Source: Diphasiastrum complanatum (Eukaryota > Streptophyta > Lycopodiopsida > Lycopodiales > Lycopodiaceae). Taken from it: a DNA stretch of 64,000 nucleotides. The notes beneath the pieces are model-generated. The model was not told the origin of the DNA and did no database searches. It was given only the letters and a program-made list of their open reading frames with translations. A program made the translations under genes and the position numbers. Positions 34,857 to 47,594 of the stretch are shown piece after piece. Location: positions 12,648,697-12,712,696 of the forward strand of contig CM055111.1 in assembly GCA_029204225.1 (NCBI GenBank), in the 5' to 3' direction. Positions within the stretch are counted from its first letter, which is position 1, and each line of letters opens with the position of its first letter.

Positions 34857-36890
34857 CACGTCGGAACATGCTCCACAGATGTGAGATTTATGTACATAAT
34901 GATGATAAAATATCAAGCTAAATTTTGCTAAATCTTCACATTCATGAGAAAATTACATTTTTTACAAACGACATCCTATTTGTACAAATCATTCAACAAT
35001 CGTCCTAGAGCTTGAAATGTTCATGACTATAGGGATAATGCATTGTAAACTTTCCAAAGCCCTAATGTATTGATCATAAAGCTTTGCCAACATACAAATG
35101 TATGAGCCGACCCTTACCATGGATGTCAATCGCCTTTTTGTTGATACTTTTCATACATTGTATGATATACACAAAAAAATTACCCCAATCTTTTCACCCC
35201 AAAAACAAGAGAGAATGATTCTCCAATAACAGGCATATAGATGAAGGCCACCTTCTCTCTTTCTTCATCCACCTTTCCTCTCTCAAGGTGTAGAGCTAGT
35301 CAGCCTTTAGGATATCCATGAAGACCAACTTTCTTCATCCACCTTTAATATCTGGAGGTGCAGAGTTTGACTCTACTCAGGCCAGGTACACAAGCAAATG
35401 CTCTCTCTAGATAAGCTACGACTAGAAGAAAATATTGTCAATGTTTAAGTATCAATATGCGAAATGATATTTCCTACAACTATGTTGCAGAAAAATGAAC
35501 CAACATTTACTATTGTCAATTCATTGCTAACTTCAACAAGGATGAAAAATAAGCAATGATAGGTATGGTCAAGCAATAGGGGACAATTCACTTTAAGAGG
35601 CAATGACAAGCTAAAAAATGAGCCTCTTTGGTAATCCAAAATCCTTAAAATCAAAGATAAATCTTGGGTCTGTCATTTTGAATACCTCCCCAAGAAGACT
35701 TTGAAAGTGGAACAAGTGAAAGAGCAAGGACTCCCTCAAATGGTTTTTTGTTTCAACTTCTGATGAAGAGGCCAAGCTCATAATTTATATAGTCCATAAA
35801 TTAGACATGGAAGTCAATGCTGCATTTGAAACGTCAAATTGAGTCCAATTTTGAGGCCACAAACTTTTTAGCAAAGATAGGAAGCCTAGAATATGCAGAC
35901 ATACACAGGTGACAGGAACCTGCAATGAGCCACGTTAACCTTGTACTAGTCTCATGTAAAATGGGATCCATGAAATAAAAATATGATACTTGTAGTCAAC
36001 AACTTCATACCTTTACATACTTTATCACCTTATCATCAATTTTATCCCTTCTAAACAAAGTCAACAACAAACTTTTGTGGTTGACAGTAAATATTTGACA
36101 TGCAGGTGACAAAGCTAAAACTACAAATATTCTATATATGTAATCAACATACTTGGATAAGTCTTTGACATGGGCTTCAATCATTGTTAATCTCAAAACT
36201 ATTCATCAATTTTGGTTGGAGATTCCAATCTTACCAATAAATTGCAGCATTTTTGGCCAACTGTTGGCTGGTTACTACTCATGGAACATCTGAAAGTCTA
36301 TAAATCTATTATTTGATCAAGGCTTACATCACTGATGCTCAGTTCTATTTTCATACAGTGCATAGTTGGCTTTGGGACCTTCTCATGATGTAGCTTCGAT
36401 TGGGTGAATTGGATGCCAGGCCTTTCTTCTATCATGTTACCTTGATTTATTAGTGCCTCAGGTACCATACAAACATGTTCTATACACTTTCGCACGTGTC
36501 CCATAAATAACAAATTAGTCTTTTTGGAAAAAGAAAGATGATCAACAAAATATCTTGAAAAAGGAAGAACATAATTCTTGGCCTTTCCATTCAACAAAAC
36601 ATAAAATATGAGGGCTGCCGGCTGGAAACTTCAGATCTTTAATCCTTATTTTGCTTCATGTCAATGCTCAATACTTCTGACTACGTCCCTGAACTTCATT
36701 TTATGATGCATAAAACAATTGTTCTTTGAATCTTGAACTAAGACAATGTAGATTTAGGATATTCAACTTCTACACTGAAGTGCCAGAAAAAGGTTTATCT
36801 ACATTTTAGGTTGCATCTAATATTTTAGCACCCCATGAAGCAGAACCATGCCTGAAAATTTACGCAAATTTCAATGATTGGAATGTTTAC
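34857..36890. other. intergenic stretch without a recognised gene
   Basis: No element or family recognised. A diverged direct repeat, TTTCTTCATCCACCTTT followed by GGTG(C/T)AGAG, occurs near 35260 and 35330. The open frame 36298-36597 (minus, 99 aa) might be a downstream exon of the gene fragment at 36891-37131 but shows no motif. Confidence 0.4.
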
Positions 36891-37131
36891 CTCGATTCCA
36901 TTAGAGGCGCAAGTTTCAAAAGAAACATATTCAAAGCTGATTCTAAAAAGTGAGCAGCAATCATAGCATTCTCGTCAGAAAACGCACCTTGAGACTGCAA
37001 AAGAATTTCTATAAATCTTCTTAAGTGATACCATGAAAAGTAAAGAATGAATAGATATAGCTCACATGAAAGAGAGCAGTAAACGTAGCATATTTATAAT
37101 CCCAAAGCTCAAGTGAAAATAGATCAGCAAA
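36891..37131 (-). pseudogene. two exon-like pieces of an unrecognised gene
   Basis: Minus-strand exon candidates 37131-37066 (22 codons, FADLFSLELWDYKYATFTAL...) and 36994-36891 (34 codons plus 2 bases, SQGAFSDENAMIAAHFLESA...), each with good AG and GT borders (CTACCAG|, |GTGAGC; TTTTGCAG|, |GTAAAC). They join in phase without a stop and read like a helical protein. I do not recognise the family and found no convincing exon on either side, so this is probably a gene fragment downstream of the RID2-like gene. Confidence 0.4.
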
Positions 37132-37467
37132 CTGGTAGGATACTCTGGAACAAAAGCTTGGTTACAAATAGAGCAGTAAGATGGCATGATATTCTATGAG
37201 CCCACAGCTTGAAAATGATAAATAAAATAATGATTTGCATATTTTATATGCTCCTGATGCAGTGAACTCCATGCAGTAAGATTATGCGTTACTAAAGGAC
37301 TCAGCTGACAAAATTTATCCTTTGAAGTTTCTTAGTGACCAATGTCGATGGAATCTTCAGATTATAAGAGGTAGATTGCATCTCAGACCTGGCACTGAAG
37401 CAAAATATACCCTAGACAAAACCCCGTCATTTAAAATGCTGCAAAAATTGCCATACAAGAAAATCTC

Positions 37468-40400
37468 TTAAAATCGTGCTTTCCTCTTGCGCGCCGTATA
37501 CTTGGTATCTCGAGGTACATTCGTAAATCCATGATTTCTTCGCTGCTCCTTTTTCTTTAGGACCCAGGCCCGGCCTTTCACTTTTTTCTCGGATTTTCTC
37601 TTCTTGGTTGGTCTTTGTCTCTCCAAGAAGTCAACCTAAGAACAGGACAACTTTTATCACCAAATCAAGGTGAACTTGATGATGCTACAGCAGGCAATGA
37701 TATAATGATAGACAAGCAGCAACTTTTGGAGTTGTGGTGTCGAGTAAGCATAACAAAGAACTTTGTGAAAGCTCACACAAACAAATCACAATTATAGGCC
37801 AAAAAACATCAGGTATAGCTTGAAGGCTCACTGTTTCATGTTCGTCATCATCTTCACTTTCATCACTTCCACTTCCTCCATCTTCCCCTTTTGCCTTGGG
37901 TAGGGGTGTATTTGCACTTGGTGGCCCACATAACAAACACAGAAAATATTTCTTTGCACGTGTGCTGTTATTGAACACAACTCGTCAAAACCATATGAGC
38001 TGAATTTTAACAAAACATTAAAAAAAACCAGAACAATACTGAGAAGGTACTGAATGGAACCCTAGCTTCTTTCATGGAACTCAGATGCATGAATTGGACC
38101 CTTGTTTCTTGAGATCACAACTTGCAGTTTTGACATAGCGTATATTTCCCAGTTTGCAAAAGACTTTAGGACGTCGCTCAAAATTGAATGTATAAAAGAT
38201 CGAGAACAAGGAAATTCTACAATAAATCATGAGCAAACACATAGTCAGAAAAGTATTTCTCAAATACTAACTTTTTGGGCACAGCAAAAGTTTATACAAA
38301 CCTTCTGATATGAAATCTCCCATGGAGCATGCCGACACTGACAACTGGCTTCACGACTATCTAGTTAGCATGCAGAACAAAGCTGACCATCAGAATCACC
38401 TGTGGGGATAATCTACAACAAGGCCTCCTGAAAATCCAGAACGCATGGCTGCTGTAGATATCATCTCCAGCTGTGCCCCATTCTCAGGATACATTTGAAG
38501 AACAGCCCGTGATCCTCTTGCTAGGCACCTATACAATGAACCAAAGAAGCATCTGGCAAAAAACTTTATTAGTCTGACAATCATGTTTGATGATAACAAC
38601 AAACTTGCATTGCACTGAGTGCTAGTGGTCAGCAAACGGTATCACGAAAGTGATTGCCATCATGATTGACAAAGAGGAAGGCCAAGCCATGGCTTAGAAG
38701 AATGCCCAACCTATGGAAGCTACTCATACAGTCATTATATCAAGAGGTATGCCTTCTCATTGGTTATGTGGTCTTAGAAACTATACTGGAAAGTATACCA
38801 TATCGTTGTTAGCAAGCCATGCGGCAATGCATGCGGAAAGATGGGCAAGAGAAATCTCTGATGCAACACGAGGATATATATCAAATATTACGACGCAAGT
38901 TGTAAGAGACAACAAATAGCTGATCACTCTAAATGCTCCAAAATACTATCTAGTTCAGATATAAAAATGAACGCAAGCAATAGTTCAAAAGAAGAATCCT
39001 CTCTTCATGCTCTAGATAAAACATTGTTTCAAAAAGTACAACTACTACCATGCAAAACTTAGAATCAATACTATTATCATAGATATCCTCAACTTAAGCC
39101 CAGGCATTGGTAAAACTACACTTTCCATCAAACTTTCCTGATTATGGCATACAACCACTAGATCATAGACAGAAGAAAAGAACCCATAGGCTTGAGTTAA
39201 TGTGAAGAAGCTAATTCAACCTATAATCAAGAGGATTAAACTTTAACAAGGCAATATACTTGAGTTTTTAAAAACATGTTACAAGTGAAAAAGCCTTACT
39301 TGAGCCGCTTGCGTGGATCATTGCAAGACTTGTCAGCATTGCACAACCACTGCTCTCCTAGACATTTGGCCAGATTGTGTGTTACGTCTTTTGAAGAACA
39401 CGTAGTTTACAAAAAGTTTTGAGCAAGTTGATTGAGAAAGAAAGATCAAGCACAAAGCTCATTGCTTGTAGTAGGAATGAGCAAAACTGGGCAACAGATA
39501 GCTCTAATAATTACCAAGAACATTCTCAAAACAGATCTGCTCATTTACAACATTACTTTATGACCATACAAGGGCAGCAATAGCATTACTCATCCCAAGT
39601 CACTAGTATTGTCATAGCTCAAGAAACTGCAAGTTTGTTTCTACACAAATAAATGTCTTACATTTATCAAGAAACAAAAAAGCACATGCAGTCCAGACAT
39701 GCACTGTGATTTGCTTCCAGAAAAGAAATCTGAGAATGTCCCTTGAGCAGTAAATCATGACCAGTTTATTGCATGTCTCGATTACATGGATCCAAAAGAA
39801 AATTTGCTTCCTCCTGGTTACATGAACTTGATAATTGTCTTGAGACTTCATTTCCCATCTAACAAAGACCTCAGAGACCACCAGAAGAAAAGTTGTTAAA
39901 GCTAATAAGTGACAAAACACAAATAACAGCTTATATTCTGGGAAACGGAATGATATTTTTCACCCAGTTGTGTCACTACAGATTGTTAAGAGATCGAGAA
40001 CAGTAATAAGCTAGAAATTATAATTCTCTAGGATACTTAAGCCTATCTATCTGTTTTATTTTATTGATGTGTTGTGAAAAATGCAAATGCCAACTTGATG
40101 TTTTGACCCAGAGCCAAGATATAATGACCTCAATCCAAGGATCCTATTCTAAGCATGTCAATCACAAGCAACACAAGGGAACCTGATGGTGGACAAACCA
40201 ACCCAACCAAACCTAGATCAAACAGATCTAGCCCCCAAGCTATGGATCACTCACAAAGAGGAATGAGGCATCACCCCAGCAGCATCTTGCCACCGGTCAT
40301 GCTATCAAGCATACACTAGTGAGAGCCCAATAGGTATACTTATACCCTCCAAGCCCATGCACCACTAGTAGTGCACTGTGACATCTCACTGGACACCTCT

Positions 40401-43400
40401 GCAGCCTATCCGGGCCACGTCATCCAGTTCCCCAATGACTCACTGATAGACCCATATCAATCCACCATCAAGTGTTTAGGCCTACAACCATTAATTATGA
40501 CCATGTACACATAAGGGCCCCAAACCCCTTATAGTCACAATTAACTTACAGGTTGTCGGTCTACCGGTCCCTAGCGTGGACACACTACCCGAGACCAGTC
40601 ATGGGCATGACATTCTTCCCCCCTTATTCAAAGTTCTGTCCTCAGAACTTAAAACTGGGGAAGTTCAAGCTTCCTTCCTGTTCCTAGGAATCATCATCGT
40701 CTGTACATCGAACCAGATGCTCGGTAACTAAACGATTTCTCAATCGTTTAGTTCTTGTATCCAAGATCTTTTCGGGTTCAAGATACACCCGATGATTCAT
40801 CCAACAGGTCCAATTGATCTCCAGATCCAAGATGCTTTCCTTCACGTAGACTCTTCTTGAGACGGCTTACGTGAAATACGGGATGCACTTGAGATCCTTC
40901 CGGGAGTTCCAATTGGTAAGCTAAGGATCCGACCTTTTTCAAGATCTAATACGGTCCTCTATATCTAGGGGACTAATTATAATGCTTGCCAATACGCATT
41001 ACGCTTGAATCCATCGGGATTCTCAAAAAATATCCAACCCCCCACTTGGAAGTCTCTCGGTGATCTTTTCAGGTTTGCATAATGTCGGTCCCCATCCTGG
41101 GTACACATTCTCACGTGCAATCTGTAGTATTTCCCGCATATTATGTAGGAAATCCGCTACTTCCTGAAACTTGAACGCCCGAGTCTCTACCGCGATGGGT
41201 GATATAGGTTTAAAATTAGCACGCACGAGCTATAACTGGTAGCCAAATGCTTACTATAACCCAATCTCCATCAAGGTGACTACCTCTCCGAGGAGATTGC
41301 TATGAAAATATGAATACATATCTTAACTGATCTTTTGATCATGCAGGTAATCCTTCTTTTAACCGATCAAGTATAACTAGAATCTGAACTATGATTCGTC
41401 AATCATAATTCATCGGATTCTTGTCCTATACTCAATAAAAGAACGTGATACCCTCACATAGGCAACAACCAATGATCAAAAGAACTTTTAAACTTAGAGT
41501 CATGTCTAGTTTAGCAAATACGGCCGACCAAAAGCGACCACTGAACTTCGAATTGCGAATGTTCATAATGTCACTTTGGTACTATAAAGCCTAAACAGAC
41601 ACTCTATAACTACTTGGTCTATACCCGAATAAACATAGACGATTTGGTAAGGTGATCAGTCGTACCAAAATTCCACTAACCTGTTTATTCATCCGGGGTA
41701 TGAACACTATCCTCTCCTATGGATTAGGTATTTCCTAGAATCTGAGTTATGATGCACCAATCCCAACTCTCCAGATTTCCGAGACCATACCATATCATAA
41801 GAGTGTATTACAATTTTTAAAAGACACATGAGTTGTTCCAGAAAGTCTTTTTCCATCTGGAAAGTTTCAGACCTTTTCAACTCACATACGGTGCCTATAA
41901 AAGGATTGTAATCCCAAGAACGCCCTTACTTTAGACATGGCACAAATGGGTCCCAATCTAGAATACGTCTAGATTTTCCTCTTAAGTTCTAATCTAGAAT
42001 AACTTAAGATTTACCGGAACCTCATTACGCGAAGTCTAACTTTTGGCAAACAACTATCCAACTCTCCTGAGTCTTCCGGGATAGCATTCCATCCTTTCCG
42101 AGCGGGAAAAGATAAGTCCCAAAAGTTTTCGTGCATTCTATGCACACCCATCTGTAAATGAATCCAAAACGACTCATAAATGTTGTGACTTATAAGCAAT
42201 ACATTTCAACAATAATATCCATAAGGTTTCTATTGTTGATTTACAAAAACTAACTCAGAAGTAGCGCTCCTAACTCGGTTAGCTGTATCGGATTTAGGAA
42301 ATATTTAATTGTCTCGGTGTGGTACCAAAACACCACATTTAATCTGATTCTAAATCAATACCTAGCGAGAAATTGTCTCAAACACAATTCTCATCAATAT
42401 GCCTATGTACCAACAACTAGTTTCTGCATGCGAATAACTTAGTTCATGGAATACTTTGTAGACCTCAATCCAAGGATCCTATTCTAAGCATGCCAATCAC
42501 AAGCAACACAAGGGAACCTGATGGTGGACAAACCAACCCAACCAAACCTAGATCAAACGGATCTATCCCCCAAGCTACGAATCACTCACAAAGAGGAATG
42601 AGGCATCACCCCAGCAACATCCTGCCACCGATCATGCTATCAAGCATACACTAGTGAGAGCCCAATAGGTATACTTATACCCTCCAAGGCCCATGCACCA
42701 CTAGTAGTGCACTGTGACATCTCACTGGACACCTCTACAACCTATCTGGGCCACGTCATTCAGTTCCCCAATGACTCACTGATAGACCCATACCAATCCA
42801 CCATCAAGTGTTTAGGCCTACAACCATTGATTATGACCATGTACACATAAGGGCCCCAAACCCCTTATAGTCACAGTTAACTTACGGGTTGTCGGTCTAC
42901 CGGTCCCTAGCGTGGACACGCTACCCGAGACCAGTCATGGGCATGACACAAGAGCCACAAGTTGAGGCCTGGATCTATGAGCAAATATCCCTCTAAGGCC
43001 AAGTGTCACTTTCCATTGAGCCAACACATGAGAGGCCACGTGCCACATTTAAGATAACTTGATGAGTAAGCCACCTCTAGGGTTCTTCAACGGGCCTTAA
43101 GAAAAGGTAAATAGGTGTACAAACCAACCACTTATAAGTTCCTTCTTTGTATGAGAGCACTAAGTAAATTGAGTAGAGCAAGCTCTCTTGATGAGATAGA
43201 GCTAGTTTTGGTCTTTGTACTCCATTTCCATGTTGGTTATATCATCTTTGAAAATGATTCTCGATCAAATTTGAGGTTCATATGATGTTGGATACATTTT
43301 GGTGTGTGGGAGATCGAATGTGTTATCCTTTGTTTCACTAAATCTCAAGTTCCATTTTTGCTCTGCATTGGTAGATTGGTGTGTGCCATTGTTTCCATCT

Positions 43401-46400
43401 TCAGACTCAACCACTTCAGGATGAAACTTTCACATGGTATTAGAGCTAAGGTTAGCCATAATCCGAGTTCATATTAAGTGACTTTTGCAGTTGTATGCAG
43501 CAGATCGAAGATTGAAGAAAGAGACATTCAAGATTTTGTCACTTTCTACAGCCTAACAAGATTTCTTACTTGCTAAATCTTGGTGTTGGCCAGATCTGAA
43601 GCAACTAATGATAGATCAACTTCTCCTTGATTCTTGCAAGATATCGGGAAGTGATTTGGAGGCATTTTGGCTGCTGGGCCAAAGTGGAGGCAGCGCTACA
43701 GAAGTAGAGCTAGTTGACTTCTCCAGAGTTGGCTAGGAAGCAATGTTTTGACATTGTTTTGGATCTATCATCACATTGGGCATGATTTGACCAGTTCAAC
43801 AACTCATTCCAGCCTGTTCAATGGTCATTTGAAGTATTTCAAAGCTCAGTCCAGACATTTAGTCATGCAAGACACCTAAGATCAACATTTCATAAGAATA
43901 GTCAAGATAGTGCCAAGTTTGTGCACTAGTTCAAGCCTCCTTCTCTTCATACTCTCAAAGGAACTATTGGACTATTTTGCATCTATCATAAAGGCATCAA
44001 GATCAGAAATTCACTTGGATAGTGAAAGTGTAAGTTTGTGGTTTGCAATCCCTGGATTCGGCCACTTCGTGGTGACACTCTCACATGCATAAGTTGTTGG
44101 CCTTAAATGAGCTGCTGACTTTTGTGGAGTCCAAACAAAAATCAAATGAGTAGAATTTGAGTTAGAGTTAGACTTTGAAACAATTGAACATTGTAAGTGG
44201 TCTTTGTGCCTATGTCTTGGACTATAGCACTCTCTCTCTTATTAGGTGTTAGTTTTAGTTAAGTTTTGGTCAAGTTATTTCCGACCATGGGTTGGAAATC
44301 GACCCTGGCCAATTCCTCAGACCATCCGGGAGGTTAAGTCCTTTTTGGGATTTACCGGGGTTTTTTCATGGGTTATACAATAATTGCATTACCTTTTGAC
44401 AAATGTCCTCAAAGGGGCAAAAGAACTAGCTGACACAGTAAATACATTCCTCCGATTACTTAGACTGAAGAGATGAATCAAAGTTTTGAAAACCTCAAAT
44501 ATTGTGTGTCTACAACGCCTATTTTACACATAGTGGATCCTAACAAGCTATATGTACTTGAAATAGATGCTAGTGACTATGCTATAGGTGCAGTCCTATA
44601 TCAGGATGGTAGACCAGATGCTTTGGAAAGCAAAAACTTGGATCCAACTCATTTCACCTATGATAAGGAACTTTTTGCAGTTATTCATGGTTTGAAAATT
44701 TGGAAACATTATTTGTATGGATCCAAATTTATCATAGTAACAGACCATCAAGCCGTTAAAGTACATTAACGATGGGGTCATAAAGCCAAATGGTCATAAA
44801 TGCTCCAGCAATTTCGTTATGACATTAAAGCTGGATTGGAGAGGTCAATCAGTTAAGCTTTTCTGAGATCCAGTTTGAGTTATAACGGTCCTTAAGAGAT
44901 TTGTGTAAAACCGGTAGGTACTTCGTTCGTATTTGGCTAGATGTCCTAGCAGGTACTTCTAGATCTAGTGGTGACCTTGGAATGCAAGATTCCAAGATTT
45001 CTCCTCAGGACAAGATATTAAGGGACTATTCCATAAGGAATGGGTTACTTTTCCATAATGAAATGTGTGTGTGCCAGAAAATAATGATATAGGGCCCAAA
45101 TCCTGCGTGAATGTCATGACAGCCCGTGTGCAGGGCATCTTGGCAAACAAAGAATGCTTGACCTAATAAAGAGGAACTTTTATTGGCCAAATCTAAAAGG
45201 TCAAGTGGAGGCATATGTTCACAAATGTGGACAATGCCAAGTAAATAAAGCTGAAAGACTTAAGGCAGCTTGTTTGTTGTTTCCGTTGGAAATTCCCGAA
45301 AAGTAAATGATGAAATAGATGCTTGGGCGGTTGGTAGGCAATGTCCTAAAATCCAATAATGGGCTGGTAATTGTGGCTTGAGCTCTAGATGTGTACGACA
45401 TAATTAAAATGGCTACCTTGCTTATCATCAATAACTAACATCTCTTACTCCACCCATCTTAGTCATCAATATAATGTAAAATAAGATGCAATGTGCATCT
45501 GTGTCATGTTGTGCATGTCAATCTTAACCTATATATACAAGAGTAACATAACATTGATATACAACTAGAAATGCCATAAAGGATGCATTACAAGTTGCTA
45601 ATCATGAAACTTGAAAGACAATAATGTTGCCCTCAAAAATTGTAATAAACTTGGTAATTGGAAACCCACTGCTCCTAATGAGAGAGAGAGAGAGAAAGCT
45701 TTATTAATGTCTTTTCCATGCCAAAAGGCATATAAGACTAGTAAATGTACATGTCAAGTATGTGGCAACAATGGGAGCGTATGAAACGTCTCCAAAACGA
45801 TAACAAAAATAACAGATCTAAATGCTATGAACCGAAATAGATGTGATGATATATGAAACATGTGGGAGCTTATATACCGCTAAATGTCATGAATAAGGTA
45901 TGAAACTATCATCCAATCATGTCCTGCTGATGCAATAAAAAGATGTAATAAGGGCTGCAGCATGAAGGACCGCTGGTAGTCACTGACGTCGTCTAGGAGG
46001 ATGAGGTATCCTCGTGATAGGTCGAGTAGCTCGTGCATCAACATGAGTATGAGTGGGACATTGTCTCCGATCTATATGGGCAGGTAAATCGTCATCATCA
46101 TCATCAAATAGTCGTAGTGTAAACATCTCTCGTATCATGAGTGCAGCGCATCGGGAGTCCTCATAGGCTAGGAGGGATCGTAGGGTGACAGTCGTGCTGC
46201 GAAACAAATAGTGGTATCTCCCTCTCATCTCGTAATACACCAGGCACCTAAAGATAAAGTGCTCCTCCGACTCCACCTCATCCAAGGAGCATAACTGACA
46301 AATCTGCTCCTCTCTCGAGGTACCCTGGAATCTCCCAGTCTCAATAGCCAACTGATGTGATGATACTAGGAGCTGTCCGAATGTCCCAAGTCCAAATAGT

Positions 46401-47543
46401 GTGGCAAAACTGGGAACCTTGCTATGTCAAGCTCAATACAATGAGTCCAGTAATAGTCGGGCTTAACCAAGTTGTCGCCTCCAAGTACGATCGAAATATG
46501 CCCGATATAGGAAGCGCCTGATATACTGATGAGCACCTAAGGGGAGCTCTATAATGGAGATACCAAATGAATCAAGGAGGAAGTGGGACGCCTGAGAGAA
46601 CCATGACAGCCGGTAGCCCTGGTCATGAAGGGAGTGTGAGGAAGCAAGTGATGTCTATGTATATCTCATATCTACATCTGGTAGAGCCTGAACTCTCTGA
46701 ATATATGCAATAAGCTGGAAAGCGGCACATATCTGAATGGGTAGAACGGAAAACTCTGCAAGAAAGATCTCGTGTGGAACCGAGGGCTTCGCCTAAATCA
46801 TACGAGCTAACTGATGTGATGATACTAGGAGCTGTCCGAATGTCCCAAGTCCAAATAGTGTGGCAAAACTGGGAACCTTGCTATGTCAAGCTCAATACAA
46901 TGAGTCCAGTAATAGTCGGGCTTAACCAAGTTGTCGCCTCCAAGTACGATCGAAATATGCCCGATATAGGAAGCGCCTGATATACTGATGAGCACCTAAG
47001 GGGAGCTCTATAATGGAGATACCAAATGAATCAAGGAGGAAGTGGGACGCCTGAGAGAACCATGACAGCCGGTAGCCCTGGTCATGAAGGGAGTGTGAGG
47101 AAGCAAGTGATGTCTATGTATATCTCATATCTACATCTGGTAGAGCCTGAACTCTCTGAATATATGCAATAAGCTGGAAAGCGGCACATATCTGAATGGG
47201 TAGAACGGAAAACTCTGCAAGAAAGATCTCGTGTGGAACCGAGGGCTTCGCCTAAATCATACGAGCTAACATGGTGGTCTGTAATCGTGAAATGCTGGCC
47301 CACTGTGATGAGGGAAGACCGGTACACCATGTCTTTGCTGCATATAAGGCTGTGAGGGTGACAATAGTATCAAAAAGTTTACACTTACTGCGAGCATCTC
47401 GGATGGACTTCCTGAAGCAGAACCGCTCTAGCTGAACAAGGGAGGAATACCCCTTCCCAAGTCGGGTGGTAGCTGCCTGCTGTCGCATGCTGAAGGTAGG
47501 ACCAGAGAAGAGTATCCCCAAATAAGTATAAGAGGAAACTACT

Positions 47544-47594
<51 letters not shown>

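Larger units (their letters stand above)
40120..42948 (-). mobile_element. deleted Ty3/gypsy chromovirus J with both LTRs
   Basis: 2829 bp. Direct LTRs at 40120-40612 and 42457-42948 differ by roughly 5% by eye. The element is flanked by a perfect 5-bp duplication CAAGA (40115-40119 and 42949-42953). A polypurine tract, TAAGGGGGGAAGAA on the minus strand, precedes the LTR at 40612. The interior keeps only the 3' end of pol: [20 protein letters not shown] (41226-41023) and a decayed chromodomain-like tail, [19 protein letters not shown] (near 40750). Most of gag-pol is gone. It lies in the large RID2 intron. Confidence 0.85.
40073..43434 (+). repeat. LTR K, split by element J
   Basis: A plus-strand LTR beginning TGTGAAAAATGC at 40073 and ending GATGAAACTTTCACA at 43434, with TGTGAAA/TTTCACA inverted ends. 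It is followed at once by the primer site TGGTATTAGAGCT (43435-43447). Element J occupies 40120-42948 within it; removing J and one CAAGA copy leaves an LTR of about 528 bp. The start is inferred from the inverted end. Confidence 0.55.
45680..47591 (-). mobile_element. LINE copy P, 5'-truncated, with CT tail
   Basis: A non-LTR retrotransposon on the minus strand. It begins at about 47546 inside the end of RT ([20 protein letters not shown], then [17 protein letters not shown]), passes through a 459-bp tandem duplication, and ends with a C-terminal zinc-finger-like region (46351-45980). The 3' UTR runs to 45696 and finishes ACATTAATAAAGCTTT followed by CT repeats. The same 3' end occurs in copy M on the other strand, which defines the element end. 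Both outer ends touch GA/CT tracts (45680-45695 and 47547-47591). Confidence 0.8.

Noticed and set aside
38713-38919. 68-residue plus-strand frame in a RID2 intron
   Set aside because: Short, without motif, antisense inside an intron.
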